The notes beneath the pieces were generated by a model, which was not told the origin of the DNA, made no database searches, and saw nothing but the letters and a program-made list of their open reading frames with translations. The position numbers and the translations under genes were made by a program. 64,000 bases of DNA from Macrotis lagotis (Eukaryota; Chordata; Mammalia; Peramelemorphia; Peramelidae), in NCBI RefSeq assembly GCF_037893015.1, contig NC_133660.1, forward strand, positions 165,976,363 through 166,040,362. The letters run 5' to 3'. Numbering within the stretch: the first letter of the stretch is position 1; every line of letters begins with the position of its first letter. Below are positions 22,581 through 34,275 of the stretch, in pieces.

Positions 22581-23554
22581 TAGAATTTCCAGTTCTTCAA
22601 CACTACAAAAAAGCCATTCTCAATTGGAGAATGACTGGACAAATTGTGGTATATGAATGCGATGGAGTACTATTATTATGTAAGAAATCATGAGCAGGTG
22701 GATTTCAGAATAGCCTGGAACGACTCACATGAACTGATGTTGAGTGAGGTGAGTAGAACCAGGAGAACATTGTACATATTAACAGCAATTATGATAGACT
22801 CAGCAGTTCAATAAGCAAAGACAATTCTAAAAGACTTGTGCTGGAAAATGCCATCCATATCCAAATTAAAAACTATGGAGTCTGGGGGAGCAGAGCCAAG
22901 ATGGTGACAGGAGAGGATCATCTCTTAGGTGCTCTCTGTCTGATATTTCCAAACTTATAAACTAAGGACTCTAACTAAATTTTTGAGAGACAGAATCCAC
23001 AGAGGGATCCAGTGAGGCAATTCTCTAACCCAAGGTAACCTGGAAAAGAGTGAAAAGACTCCACTCCACAGGGTTAGAGGGGCAGCCACCAGAGAAAAGG
23101 AACTTCAGCCTCCAAGAGGCAGCCCCAGAGCACTGGGAGTTGTGGTTCACAGCAGCAAGGGAAGTTTCCTGACCTACACCCTGAGGAGCACTGGACACAA
23201 CTTGGAAGATGGGTGGGGGGTGCCTCTGCCAGAGCGAGCATGTGAAGCCCAGCCCAAGCCATGAGTGCTAAGCCTAGGGAGGGGAGTGGAAAGAGACTTC
23301 TGAGGTCTGTCCTCTGTTGCTGGAACATGACTCTGGGGCTCTGACCACATTCAGATCCTGATTGCAATCTAGCCCCCCCCCATAGAAGAGCAGGGGGCCC
23401 CCACCTCAGCCCCATGGCAGAGGGGTGCCCTTGTGGTCATTCACAGACCAGGAGGGAAGACAAAGACTCACACATGGGGATCCTTGTGGGGAGGGATATC
23501 CCAATAATACTCAAAAGCTCAGGAAGCACCCCAAGACCAGGCACAGGCTGGGAA

Positions 23555-24215
23555 CATGAGTAAACAGAGAAAAAAGAGGAACATCGTTGAGAAATACTTT
23601 GCCTAAAATCCCAAAAAGTACTAAAATACTCAATCTGAAGATGAGGAAGTCAAAGCTCCTGTATCTAAAGACTCCAAGCAAAACAGAAATTGGGCTAAGG
23701 CTATAACACAGCCCAAAAACTTTGAAAATCAAGTGAGGGAGATAGAAGAAAAATTGGGAAAAGAAATGAGAGAGATGCAGGAAAAAATATGAAAAAGAAG
23801 TCAGCAGCTTAGTCAAGGAGATCCAAAAAAAATGCTGAAGGAAATAACGTTAAAAACCAGCATAGGTGAAATGGATAAAACAGTTCAAAAAGTTATTGAG
23901 GAGAAGAATGCTTTAAAAAGCAGAACTGGCCAGGTGGAAAAAGAGATAAAAAAAACTCTGAGGAAAACAAATCCTTCAGATGTAGAATGAAACTGAGGGA
24001 GGCTGCTGATTTTATGAGGAATCAGGACACAATACTTCAAAACCAAAAGAATGAAAAATTAGAAGAAAATGTGAAACATCTCATTGAAAAAACAACTGAT
24101 ATGGAAAACAGATTCAGGAAAGATCATTTTAAAATTGCCCTGATATCCTAGAAGTAGAGGGCAAAATAAAAATTGAGAGAATCCACCAATCTCCCTAAGA
24201 GATCCAAAAAAAACA
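23555..24215 (+). pseudogene. ORF1 pseudogene of the HAL1-type element
   Basis: The start MSKQRKKRN resembles the minus-strand ORF1 at 1271. Downstream are blocks matching the coiled coil (AAATGAGAGAGATGCAGG) and the start of the C-terminal domain (GCCCTGATATCCTAGAAG, ATTGAGAGAATCCACC). Stops and internal deletions occur, and the end of the C-terminal domain is missing. Confidence 0.75.
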
Positions 24216-24891
24216 ACACCCGGGAATATTATAGCTATATTACAGAACTCCCAAGTTATGGGAGAAAGAAAAGGAGAGGTAGAATCGGCTAAGATATTTC
24301 ATATAAGATTTTTTTTTATTACAATGAGCTATTGCAATGATATGGAAGGGGAGAAGGCAAGGGAGAATGAGGGAATCTTCACTCTTATCAGAGGTGGCTA
24401 GGAGAGGAAACAGCATATATATGGGGTATAGACATGTAGAGTAAGAAGGAGAGAAGGGGGGCGGGGGAAGGGGGGGATGTGAGTGATGGAGAAGAGGATG
24501 GACCATGGGGGGAGAGTGGTCAGATATAACACATTTTCTTTTTTACTTCTTGCAAGGGGCTGGGATTGGATGGCCTCTCCGGGACCATAGGGCTGGGTGG
24601 ATGCTGGGCCTAAAGGGTGGTATGTGGGTTCAGGGCCTTTTGGACCCAGGGCCCGGGGATCTGTCTGCTGCTCCACTCAGATACCCTAAAGCACATTTAA
24701 GAAGAGGGACAGAGTGAAAGGAGAGAGAAAATATAGTATATGGTAGTGGGGAAGTATGAATGGAGGGAGTTGCGATCAGCAATGGCAACAGTGGAAAAAA
24801 TATAGAAGTAGCATTTGTGATGGACTTATCATAAAGAACGTAATCCACCCATGACAGAGCTGGAGGTGTTAGAACACAGACTGTAGCACGT

Positions 24892-24919
24892 TTATTATCA
24901 TTATTATTATTATTATTAT

Positions 24920-24963
<44 letters not shown>

Positions 24964-25113
24964 TTTTGGGGGGTTGCAGGGCAAATGGGGCTGGGTAGCT
25001 TGCCCAGGGTCACACAGCTGGGTGATTGTTGGGTTTCTGAGGCCAGATTTGGATGCAGGTGCTCCTGGCTCCAGGGCCAGTGCTCTGTCCGCTGCATCAC
25101 CTGGCTGCCCCAC

Positions 25114-25162
<49 letters not shown>

Positions 25163-25163
25163 T
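24892..25163 (+). repeat. (ATT)n(AGT)n and (ATT)n tracts
   Basis: ATT then AGT trinucleotide repeats at 24892-24963 and ATT repeats at 25113-25163. Each directly precedes a minus-oriented SINE-derived module, i.e. they are the module tails. Confidence 0.95.
24964..25112 (-). repeat. SINE-derived module 1 in HAL1-type element
   Basis: GC-rich minus-oriented SINE: AGCTTGCCCAGGGTCACACA, GTGCTCCTGGCTCCAGGGCC, CATCACCTGGCTGCCCC. It shares 'CTGGGTGATTGTTGGGT' with module 2 but not with the WSINE1-type copies. Confidence 0.85.
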
Positions 25164-25322
25164 TGGGTATTTTTGGGGGGGATTGCAGGACAATGGGGTT
25201 GGAATGGTTTGCCCGGGGTCACACAGCTGGGTGATTGTTGGGTGTCTGGGGTCAGATTTGGGCTCTGGTGCTACTGGCTCCAGGACTAGCACTCCATCCA
25301 CTGTGCCACCTGGCTGCACCTA
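25164..25322 (-). repeat. SINE-derived module 2 in HAL1-type element
   Basis: Second GC-rich minus-oriented copy about 205 bp downstream: GGTTTGCCCGGGGTCACACA, GTGCTACTGGCTCCAGGAC, GTGCCACCTGGCTGCACC. The tandem arrangement with ATT tails suggests duplication within the element. Confidence 0.85.
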
Positions 25323-25800
25323 TTATCATTATCATTATTTTTTTATTTTTAATTTTGATTTTTTTCTCTTTCCTTTACTTTATCGCTCATGCGGGTCTAT
25401 ATTTTTTGGGGGGAGGGGGTATTATTTTTACTCTTAAACAAGAATATTTTAGTAATGTATAAAAAAACATCATTTGTACAAAAATAAGAATAAATAAATA
25501 CTATGGAGTCTGAATACAGACCAAAGCATACTAGCTTCACTTTTTAAATTTGTTTTAAGTTTTTCTCTTTCTCTTTCTTTCTCAAAAAATTATCTTCCCC
25601 CCTTTTGTTCTGATTCTTCTTTCACAATATGACTAATATGGAAATAGGTCTAACATAATTGTACATATATATCCTATATTGAATTACCTGCTGATATGGG
25701 AGGGGATAGGGAATAGAGGAAAGTAGAAAAATGTGGAACTCAAAATCTTAGCAAAATGAATGTTGAAAACTATCTTTATTGGGGAATTTTTTTTTTTAAA

Positions 25801-26090
25801 AAAGAAGATCAAATTAAAAGTATTCCAAAATATACAGTTACCTTTGTTTCATCTTGATATAGTCTAATTAGATTGGGTCTTTTACTCAGAGGAGAAGATG
25901 CATAAAGATAAAGGTAGACAGGTTGATGAATATTCATGAGTGCAGGCCTTGAATTCAAAGGAACTCTATGGAGTTTAGAATTTTCTTCCTTATTCATAGG
26001 CATTCAAAGGCAACTGTGATTTCTTTAGGTTGGACTGGAGCTTTGAGTATCCATCAGTAGGAAACTATTGACCTCTATGCTAAGAAAAGG
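25801..26090. other. Unassigned
   Basis: No gene or clear repeat. Confidence 0.35.
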
Positions 26091-26094
26091 GAAG

Positions 26095-26340
26095 GGAAGG
26101 AAATATCTATTTATATAGAGTTTACTATGTGCTGAGGCACTTTATATGAATATTATCTTATTTGATCCTCAAAACAACCCTGGTAGGTCGTTGCTATTAT
26201 TATCTCCATGTTACCGTTGAGGAAATTGTGGTAAACAGAAGTTAAGCAACTTGCCCATGGTTACACAGATAGGAAGTTTCTGAGGTCAAATATGAATTCA
26301 GCTCTTCCTGACCACAGAATAAGCATTCTCACCTCAGTAT
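26095..26340 (-). repeat. MIR/THER1-like SINE
   Basis: Minus-strand: TACTATGTGCTGAGGCAC, TTTGATCCTCAAAACAACCC, AACTTGCCCATGGTTACAC, AGCTCTTCCTGACCAC. Confidence 0.8.
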
Positions 26341-26479
26341 AAATGAAAGGTTATATATAAATCATCAACATCTCTTTCTATTATCAAAAAACATAGCAAG
26401 TATAGAGAGCAAGAGAAATTTCATTTAAAAAAACTATGTAATATATAAAATGCTTGGGAATCCACTTAACCAAGACATA

Positions 26480-28210
26480 CTCAGGAATTATTTGAGTACA
26501 ACATATTGTCTTTACAGAAATAAAGACATACTTTAAATTGGAGAAATATAATTGCTTGGAGGTAGACTGAAAGGAGTAGCCAACATAATTAAAATGTCAA
26601 TACTTCCAAATTAGTTTACTTGTTCAGTGCTATACCAATTAAACTACTAAATTATTATTTTATAGAGCTAGAAAAAGATGGCAAAACTCATCTGGAAAAA
26701 CAAAGGGAATCTCAAGGGAAAGGGAAGCTTAGCAGTAAAAATTTAGAGCAGTAGTCACCAAGATGACTTAGTATTGGTTAAAAAAAACATCAGAGAGGTC
26801 AGTAAGTACAACATATGGAATTAGTCAATGACCCTTGCTACTGGGAAAAGAACTCACTAATTGATTAAAAACTGCTGAGAAAATTGGAAAGCAATATGGT
26901 AAAAATAAGGTATAGGCCAGCCTTTCACACCATATGGCAAGATAAGCTCCAAATAGATACATAGCTTAGATTTAAAACATTATGTCACAAACAAATTGTA
27001 AGCTCAAACAATCTATGAATACTTCTATTTATAGGGGAAAAGTCCATAACCAAAAAAATGGATAGAGAAGAGTGTAGAAAATAAGATAGACAATGATTAT
27101 TACATGGAATTTAAAAGATTTTTCACAGAAATAAAAATCAATGAAGTTAAAATTGGAAGGGAAAAATCATATGCAGTAAATTTTGCTGATTGAAGTCCCA
27201 TTTCTGGAATAGTTAAGGAGTGATTTCAAATCCCCTTCAGACACTTACTGGCTATGTAAGCTGTGGGTAAGTCATATGGGATTTGGACTTGATGACCTCT
27301 AATATACCTTCTAACTCTAAATCTATTACCTTATACTCATTTGCTTTTTCTCTAATGGATCTTAAAACTTTTATTAATGCCCAAAGAATTATTGCTGGTA
27401 CATAGAAGAATGAACATGTACTCATTAAGAATATGAACAGAGGTTTCTACTCACACCAAGCAAATAACAAAAGATGGGTATTCCTAATAATGGGAGGGAT
27501 TATGGGAAGAGAAGTGTATTCTAGTGCATAGTTCCTGGAGCTATGAATCAGTATAATAATCATCCTCAAAAGCAATTTGAAGCTATTCAAGTTGCTAAAA
27601 TGTTTATATCCTTTGACTCAGAGATTCCACTGTTAGCTATATATACCTTTAGGAAAACATTGATAGGGAAGAAGTCGCCATTATCTATAGCAGCACTTTT
27701 TGTGATTAGCAAAGAACTGAAAAGAAAGTAGATGTTCATATATTGAGGAATGACTAAACAAATGGCAATACATTAGTATTGTGCAGTGAGAAATGATAAG
27801 TATGATGAATACATTAAAATATGGAGAAAGACTTACAGGATCAGATGCAACCTGAAGAAAGTAGATCCAAGAAAACAATAATATGATAATTACAATTTAA
27901 ATGGAAACAAAATCACTCAAAAGTGAGTGTTACTTCAAAGTGTGGCAAAGAATAAACTTTACCCCAAAGAAGAAATCATAGAAGACATCTCCAACCCATG
28001 CCTATGCAGCAATGGGAAGTCCATGGCTATTTATTTATTTTCAGACTTTTAAAATGCATTGATTAGTTTTGCTGATGTTTTCTCTTCCTTTTTTAAATTT
28101 TTCATATTAAATGTTACTCTGGGAGAAGGCAGAGAAAGGTATACTGGGAGAAATTCTGGTGATATGAAAAATAAAATAATGGTTTTCAATGAAAATAATT
28201 TACAAAAAAC
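26480..28210 (+). mobile_element. Old L1 ORF2/3' UTR remnant
   Basis: Plus-strand degenerate L1. The ORF2 distal part is recognisable at about 26600-26760 (ACTTCCAAATTAGTTTACTTG, GCAAAACTCATCTGGAAAAAC). The 3' region at 27570-28060 reads CTTTGACTCAGAGATTCCAC, CAGCACTTTTTGTGATTAGC, TGAGAAATGATAAGTATG, ending near TGGTGATATGAAAAATAAAA. A MIR-like piece sits at 27215-27340. The lineage appears different from, and older than, the 8427-11020 L1. Confidence 0.65.
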
Positions 28211-28214
28211 TTTG

Positions 28215-28618
28215 AACCAAATTTATTTGTATCTTGTCCTCTTCAAAACTAACAATCCTAAATTTACAAAGTTGTTACTGTATCCAGGATTTCACACTGG
28301 GATTGTGTTACTCAAACACTCAGATGGATCAATGATTACATTAATGTGGATATCCCCTCTACCACAAAAGGCATGTCACTATCCATTCACACCTGCCTAT
28401 TTTGTGTCCTTCTTGTTCAAGTCTTCCCATAAGTTTACCATAGGAGTCCATCCAATATGCTGAGACCTTCCACACTATCTCATTCATATATCAAAGATAT
28501 CAATGGAGTACTTGTTGCCACATAACAATGAAGAGAAAACATCAGCATTTTTAAAATGTTTGTTTCAGGAATAAGCTTGAAGCCAATAAAAGGACTTACA
28601 AATCTCCAAGAAAATCTA

Positions 28619-28620
<2 letters not shown>
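28215..28620. other. Unassigned intergenic stretch
   Basis: Non-repetitive sequence. The 134-codon plus-strand ORF at 28059-28463 starts in the L1 remnant and continues here without recognisable motifs; it is considered chance. Confidence 0.4.
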
Positions 28621-28621
<1 letters not shown>

Positions 28622-28681
<60 letters not shown>

Positions 28682-28770
28682 GTCTCACACACACACATAC
28701 ACACACAAACACATATAGCTAGATAGATAAATAGATAATCAGACAGATAGATTCATAGATAGATATAGAT
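28622..28770 (+). repeat. (TC)n, (CA)n and (GATA)n compound microsatellite
   Basis: TC repeat at 28622-28678, CA-rich at 28685-28707, GATA/GATAA-rich to about 28770. Confidence 0.96.
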
Positions 28771-28852
28771 CCATGAACAGATAGAAATATCCTAAAATCT
28801 ATAATTTTGCTATATTTATGTGTATACATACAAATGAGTGGGTGTGTAGGGA

Positions 28853-28856
<4 letters not shown>

Positions 28857-28930
<74 letters not shown>
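28857..28930 (+). repeat. (GT)n(GA)n microsatellite
   Basis: GT repeat at 28857-28897 followed immediately by GA repeat to 28930. Confidence 0.97.
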
Positions 28931-28933
<3 letters not shown>

Positions 28934-29233
28934 TAAATCTCTTAAAATTAAAGATTTTAAGCACTTCAGCAATTTTAGCCACAAACAAGGACCAGCCAAG
29001 TTAGCTCCAGAATGATTCATTGCTGGAAGGGTGGTCACAAGGGAATGAATTTTTTTTTCAGCTTCATAAAAATAACCTACTCCTATATGAAAGGAATGTC
29101 ACCTCTATCATGGGGAGTCATACTGCATTAATATGGTAACTCAAAATGGTAGTTTTCCAACATATCAATGTTGCCTGGAGTACAAACCCTAATATTTTAT
29201 AAATGTCCATGAAACTTTTTCAGATCCTAGAGA

Positions 29234-29335
29234 ACACACACACACACACACACACACATACACACACACACACACAGAGTCAATACATAGATAGATACAT
29301 AGAGTATATTATATGTATATATATGTATGCATATA
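29234..29335 (+). repeat. (CA)n and GATA/GTAT-rich tract
   Basis: CA repeat at 29234-29276 with one TA interruption, then ATAGATACATAG and GTATATATATGTAT-rich sequence. Confidence 0.95.
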
Positions 29336-29339
29336 TTGA

Positions 29340-30585
29340 GTTTATATGTATTTCAATGGTACCCTCATCCTAAAGTTCATTGGTATGGGACAGGTCTTCT
29401 TAATGATGGAGATGAATGCCCTGCCCTGTGTGAGAATTGACAAGAGTTCAAGAGAGTTTACTTCTGGACCAGTTCCCCTCTCATCCTTTCCCATCCCTTG
29501 AACTCATCAAATTTTGAATCCTCTTCCAAACTCTTCAAGCATGGAATAGTTGAATTGTTTTGGGTGCTAACTTTGAGAGGGAAGTTATATAGAAGAGGTC
29601 AAGCCCACTTCAGGATGCTGAAGGAAAAAGATACTGGGAGGGCATGAGGAGAGCTGGCAGTCTCCACATGTCCTCCATATCCTCAGCTTGCTCCATTAGA
29701 AACCTCAGGGAGTTTCCCCTTAGGTGAGATCAAGGACAATTTCTCTTGGTTGAGCCTGTTATCGTACTACCAAAAGTAGAACTCCTTCAGTCTGTAGAAA
29801 ATGATATCTGATAAATGGGTTTCTTTGTCTTTTGTGGAACTACTATTTTGTGGGAAAGGATTCAAGCCTTGGCTTTGGGGCTTGATGTCTCCCTTGCCTC
29901 CCATATTACAAAGTGACCAAAAGTTAGATGGAATCCAATTAGGTCTCTAGACAAATAACATTTAAGAGAGTAGTCAGATTTACTTCTAGCCTGGCATCGC
30001 TTCTCTCTGAGAGACTTCCTGTCTGGCAGGAATTAAAGTCTCCTAGGAGAAGAGTGAGGGAAAAAGAGTCTAGAGATGTCTAATCTGCCTCCCTCTGAGA
30101 CACACAAGGTCAGCCCTCACCACACTCCCAGTCCCCCTGCAACTCATAAGTTTCCTTACCTGTGGAATTTTCATTATATTCATGTATATATCCACACATG
30201 TGCATATAACATGCATATACACAGTTATATTTGCATAAATATATGCATCTATTGTATAATTACAGATGTGCGTATATTTTATGCATATGCATTTATGTGC
30301 AAATATAAATATATATGAATATGTATATATGCTCAATTGTAATGTATTAGAAAAGGAAAAAGATCTTGATCTCTAGTCATTTTTATCCTGTGTACAAGAT
30401 ATCTAATAGCTAGATTTAAGTAAAAGTAGCTATAATTATGTCAGGAAAGTAAATCTTATTCTTCTATTGACTAATTAAAATTAGAACTACTTTAGAATCG
30501 CTGAAACCAAGTTCCCTAGACAAATGAGCTGAAAAATTGTGATGAGTCAAAAAAATTTAAGGCCTAATTTAGTAATTCTCTAGGG
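29340..30585. other. Unassigned intergenic stretch
   Basis: No gene or repeat family recognised. 30170-30330 is low-complexity ATGTATAT/CATATGCA-rich sequence that produces two opposed spurious ORFs. Confidence 0.45.
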
Positions 30586-30589
30586 AAGA

Positions 30590-31060
30590 AAAGTCCTGGG
30601 CTTGGAGTCACAAGACCTGGTTTCTAGCTCCGCCTTTCATCACCTTTGTAGTATGGGCAAATCCCTTCCCTTTTCTGAACCTCATTTCCCTCAACTATAA
30701 ACCGAAAGGGGAGGAAGCCACACATTATCTAGTGTCAGAATGTTTTGGAAATCAAGGACCTAAGAGGACATCGAGTCCAAACTTCCATTTTACAGATGAG
30801 GAAACTGAGTTTTACAAAGGGTAAGTGACTTGTCCAAAGTCACATGGGCAATAAACAACAGAGTTAAGATTTTTTTTTTACATTTTCTTTTTTTTTCCCC
30901 AAGGCAAATGGGGTTAAGTGGCTTGCCCAAGGCCACACAGCTAGGTAATTAAGTGTCTGAGACAGGATTTGAACCCAGGTACTCCTGACTCCAAGGCAGG
31001 TGCTTTGTCCACTATGCCACCTAGCCACCCTAGAGTTAAGATTTATATACAAGTCTTCTG
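30590..31060. repeat. MIR-like fragments around a nested SINE
   Basis: 30590-30740 is a plus-strand MIR-like unit (GGGCTTGGAGTCACAAGACC, CTGAACCTCATTTCCCTC). 30780-30872 is a minus-strand MIR-like piece (CCATTTTACAGATGAGGAAAC, GTAAGTGACTTGTCCAAAG) cut by the SINE at 30873 and resumed at 31032. Confidence 0.65.
30873..31031 (-). repeat. WSINE1-type SINE, complete
   Basis: Minus-strand copy with its tail as poly(T) at the left, flanked by the 13-bp duplication AGAGTTAAGATTT at 30860-30872 and 31032-31044. Confidence 0.92.
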
Positions 31061-31379
31061 AATATGCATCCAAACACTTTCTACCACACCATACTGCTTC
31101 CCAGGCAGTGGTACCCCTACCTATTTCCTTGGCCATGAGACATTTAAGTGAAGTTTTCACAAGCCATGCTCTTATGGAAGTCATTCCTGTCAGCTACTGT
31201 ACTGACTCACTGGAAATTTCCAATGATTAGGAAGTCAGAAATAGGAACTGGATATTTCCAGGCCTTTACCTAGTTTTCCACCTGTAATAAATACCTGAAT
31301 CAAAGAGAAAACTAGGATTGGTTTTTCATTTTTATAAAAAACTGTGGCCACTGAGGAGGGATGATTGGTCCCACTACAT

Positions 31380-31600
31380 AGGAAGGAAGGAAACAAGAAT
31401 TTATTAAGGCATACTATGTACCAACAACTTGACAAATATTATTTCAATCCTCCACAACCACTTTGGGAGGAAGGTATTATTATCTATGAGGAAACTGAAG
31501 CAGACAGAGGTTAAGAAACTTGCCCAAGATCACAAAGTAACACATAATAAGTGCTTGAGGATATGAACTCAAGTTTTCTTGTTCCAGGTCCCAACACATT
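31380..31600 (-). repeat. MIR/THER1-like SINE
   Basis: Minus-strand: CATACTATGTACCAACAACTTG, TATCTATGAGGAAACTGAAG, AAACTTGCCCAAGATCAC. Confidence 0.7.
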
Positions 31601-31855
31601 AAGAAAAAAGAGAGGTGGGGAGCTCAGGGGAACCTGAGTATGCTGACTTTGAGGGCAATCTCCCCTGAGAACCATTGCTGCCTCCTGCAATCCAGTCCAC
31701 CTGAAGCTCAGTTAAATGACTCCTCCTGCCAACCAGTTGCATTCTTTACCATAAAACCTCTTCTCATTGTCCCTGTCCTTACACACCTGTTTCCTGGTCT
31801 TTTGTTTTTGCCCTAGAGCCTTCCCTCAGTGAGATTAAAAGGCACTATAATAAAA
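31601..31855. other. Unassigned; weakly LTR-like
   Basis: C/T-rich sequence with an ATAAAA box near 31752 and 'CACCTGTTTCCTGGTCTTTTG'. It resembles part of a retroviral LTR in composition only. No boundaries are visible. Confidence 0.25.
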
Positions 31856-31859
31856 GCCC

Positions 31860-32185
31860 TGTAGCAGAAAGGATGCTGAATTAGAAATCTAGGAATCAAA
31901 GTCTGCATTCAGGCTTTGCCACATCTCTCTTTGGACCTCAGTTTCCTTATCTGTAAATGGAGGAGGTTTAGTACTAAGTTCCATTTCAACTTTAAAACCT
32001 CCAGCCCATGAATATTCTGAGAGCAGATCACTTGGGGTTGCTTTCATCATATAATTTACAGATGAGGAAAATGATGTACAGAGAAGTGAAGGGACTTGCC
32101 CATTGGACAAAGGTGAGGAAGGGTAGAGCTGAAAAGAGATTTTTCTGACTCCAAGCCCAAGTCTCTTAAGTAAAGAATTGTTAAA
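31860..32185. repeat. MIR-like fragments
   Basis: Plus-strand piece at 31860-31985 (GGACCTCAGTTTCCTTATCTG) and minus-strand piece at 32040-32180 (TTTACAGATGAGGAAAATG, GAAGGGACTTGCCC). Confidence 0.6.
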
Positions 32186-32189
32186 TTAG

Positions 32190-33965
32190 ATAAACTCATT
32201 TGACTGACCACAAGTTTTAAAAATTACCTTTAGACTTTCCAGTTCTATATAATCCTATGATCCTATTATTTTATCCATTAGAGTCTTTCTAGTTCTTTGG
32301 TGAAACCCTTTTTATGTCTATTAAGGATAGGGACAAGAGAATGAGATGAATTCAGGGATGTGCTATTGCCCACTCTAATGAAGACTGTTGGTAAATTTAC
32401 ACTGTGACTAACTCAGAAACCAACAAGCACTATACATTAGAGCTTCATATATTATTTTTGTTGATCTCTAGACTTAAGAAAGTGATGGAGGAAATATTAA
32501 TAATGCATATTAAAACTTAAAGATGTGTCATGGGTACATTCCCCACATAAAATGTACTTTGAAATTTCTGTCAGTTCTAGCAGTTTGTGATGCTAAACTG
32601 GGTCGGTTTTTACTCAGAATGAGAGTCTCCTGTGTAGTATATTTGCACTGTGAAATGTAAAAAAGCTGGAAAACATTAAGATCATTTTTCCTGATAGTTA
32701 CTTATTTTGAAAGACAAGAACTTAAAACTCAGTGATTATTAATGGGAAGACTGAGGAGCATACTTATCTAGCTATTCATTACTGAGAAGAAAAGTAGGAA
32801 TTGAAAAAGTGGGATATCACATTTGTGATATCCAGAACAATTTTAAGCCTCTGTTATTATGAAAATAAAGAATGCTTTATGTTAGCCAAAATGATTCAGA
32901 ATCCAGAGATACTGTATGATTTATGAGCTGAATTTTGCCAGACTTGGTTTTCTCACAAGAAAATAAATACCAAGGGCTAGATTTGAGAGAATGAAGAAAT
33001 TGGGTTATATATGAGAATAGAAAATAGCATTGATAAAGTATAATAACATTTTTAAAAAGATGTCTAACATTATTGCTGATTTCAGGGAAAAAATATAAGG
33101 TCACAAAAGAGAAAGAAGAGACAAAACAGAAAAGGCAGGCTTTACTTTCTATCTAAATGAAATATTAGTAGGGATGAATTCAAAGTTGGATTACTTCTCC
33201 AATTAGTCAACACCATTAATTATGCAGTTGTATCTAGAGCATTATAGAAAGCACCATGGTAATTTATAGTTCTAAATCAGTATGTGTGTCCAACTATGGA
33301 CCTGCTCTAATGCCTAGAAACATCTATAACAATTCAAAATGATTAGTGTTGCTGCTTTGAATTCAGATAAGTAGGGTAAACTAACTTTTGTCCCAGACCA
33401 GAATTTATCTTGATAGCTTCTTTTTCTGCTTTCTAATTTGATATACTCAAGTTCTCAAAGCCCCCAAATCCTCCAGATAATCTTCTAATGTCCTTCCTAG
33501 ATGTTGGAGGGCAGTGAGATAGCATTAGACAAAGTAATAAGGAAATCAGAGGTCTATAAGTGAATCCTACTCCTGAATGAAGCAGGTCACAGTGGTTTGA
33601 TGGTTAGACTTACAAGAGAATTAATTCATTTGTTTCCCCTCTATTCCAATCAGCAACAATCAATTTGATAAGTTTCCATAGGAGTAGTGATTAAAGCTCT
33701 GTATATGAAATCCCAGAGGTGATTCAACTACTTGAAAAGTCCTCCATTTTATTTTTGTACCACTGGATCATTCTCTTTTCTACAACATAAGCAAGTGACC
33801 ATCTTATGAAGATCTAGTTAATATGAATAGCCTGTATCATCTCCTCCTGCCTAACCTGAGTCCGTCCATCTTATGGTCACCTAGTCAGAGAAGATATTTT
33901 TACCTTGTTCAATCCATGCCTCTGTTGATATATTGCTTTTATTAATCTAGCTAATGCTAACATAT
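32190..33965. other. Unassigned intergenic stretch
   Basis: About 1.8 kb of AT-rich sequence. A possible weak MIR trace lies near 33520-33620; otherwise I see no gene, RNA gene or repeat. Confidence 0.45.
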
Positions 33966-33979
33966 GGGTCATTTTATTG

Positions 33980-34274
33980 TTTGTCCTTTGTTCTCACAGA
34001 AGACAATGATATCAGGGGAGGTGATGCCATGAATTGGATTTGAGTCGGGGGGAGGCGTGCTGTGCTAAGTCACCAGCCTCACTTTCTCCTCCAGAGCCAT
34101 CTGGGTCCAGTAACCAGATATGGAACAGAATGACTGGAAATGGCCCTGGATACAAGGAGGCAATTAGGATTAAGTGACTTGCCCAAGGTCACACAGCTAA
34201 TAAGTAGCAAGGATTCGAACTTCAATCCTTCCAGCTCCCAGGCCAGTGCTCTATCCACTGTACCACCTATCTAC
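33980..34274 (-). repeat. Long-type SINE
   Basis: Minus-strand: TTTGTCCTTTGTTCTCACAG, GCTGTGCTAAGTCACCAGCC, CTCCTCCAGAGCCATCTGGG, GTGACTTGCCCAAGGTCAC, ending CCACCTATCTAC. Confidence 0.88.
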
Positions 34275-34275
34275 A

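Larger units (their letters stand above)
22885..25499 (+). mobile_element. ORF1-only L1-like (HAL1-type) element, intact ends
   Basis: Bounded by a 13-bp duplication ACTATGGAGTCTG at 22872-22884 and 25500-25512. It opens GGGGAGCAGAGCCAAGATGG like an L1, with a 5' UTR to about 23554. An ORF1 start at 23555 (MSKQRKKRNIVEKYF, then a stop) is followed by ORF1-like sequence with further stops and deletions to about 24215. A purine-rich and then unusual GC-richer 3' segment follows, with two minus-oriented SINE-derived modules and a final AATAAATAAATA-type end. No ORF2 sequence is present between the duplications. The family label HAL1 is my inference. Confidence 0.78.
22050..25800 (+). mobile_element. 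L1 3' region, split by a SINE and an ORF1-only element
   Basis: Plus-strand L1 3' region begins about 22070 (TTGATCAGAGAAATGCAAATT ... CACCTATCAGATTGGCTAAA). A SINE at 22272-22580 interrupts it, and it continues 22600-22884 (GAACTGATGTTGAGTGAGGTG). A 2.6-kb element interrupts it again, and it ends 25500-25800 (GAATGTTGAAAACTATCTTTA and A/T-rich end). The order of parts follows the L1 3' UTR. Confidence 0.85.

Noticed and set aside
23074..23415. 113-codon minus-strand ORF
   Set aside because: Antisense of the 5' UTR of the ORF1-only element; compositional.
24630..25462. ORFs with long runs of Tyr, Ile, Leu, Asn or Thr
   Set aside because: These are translations of ATT/AGT trinucleotide repeats and SINE-derived modules.
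28059..28463. 134-codon plus-strand ORF
   Set aside because: Starts in an L1 remnant and crosses into unassigned DNA; no motif, no splice or promoter context.
28480..29038. ORFs with RE, TH, SL or VC repeats
   Set aside because: Translations of dinucleotide microsatellites.
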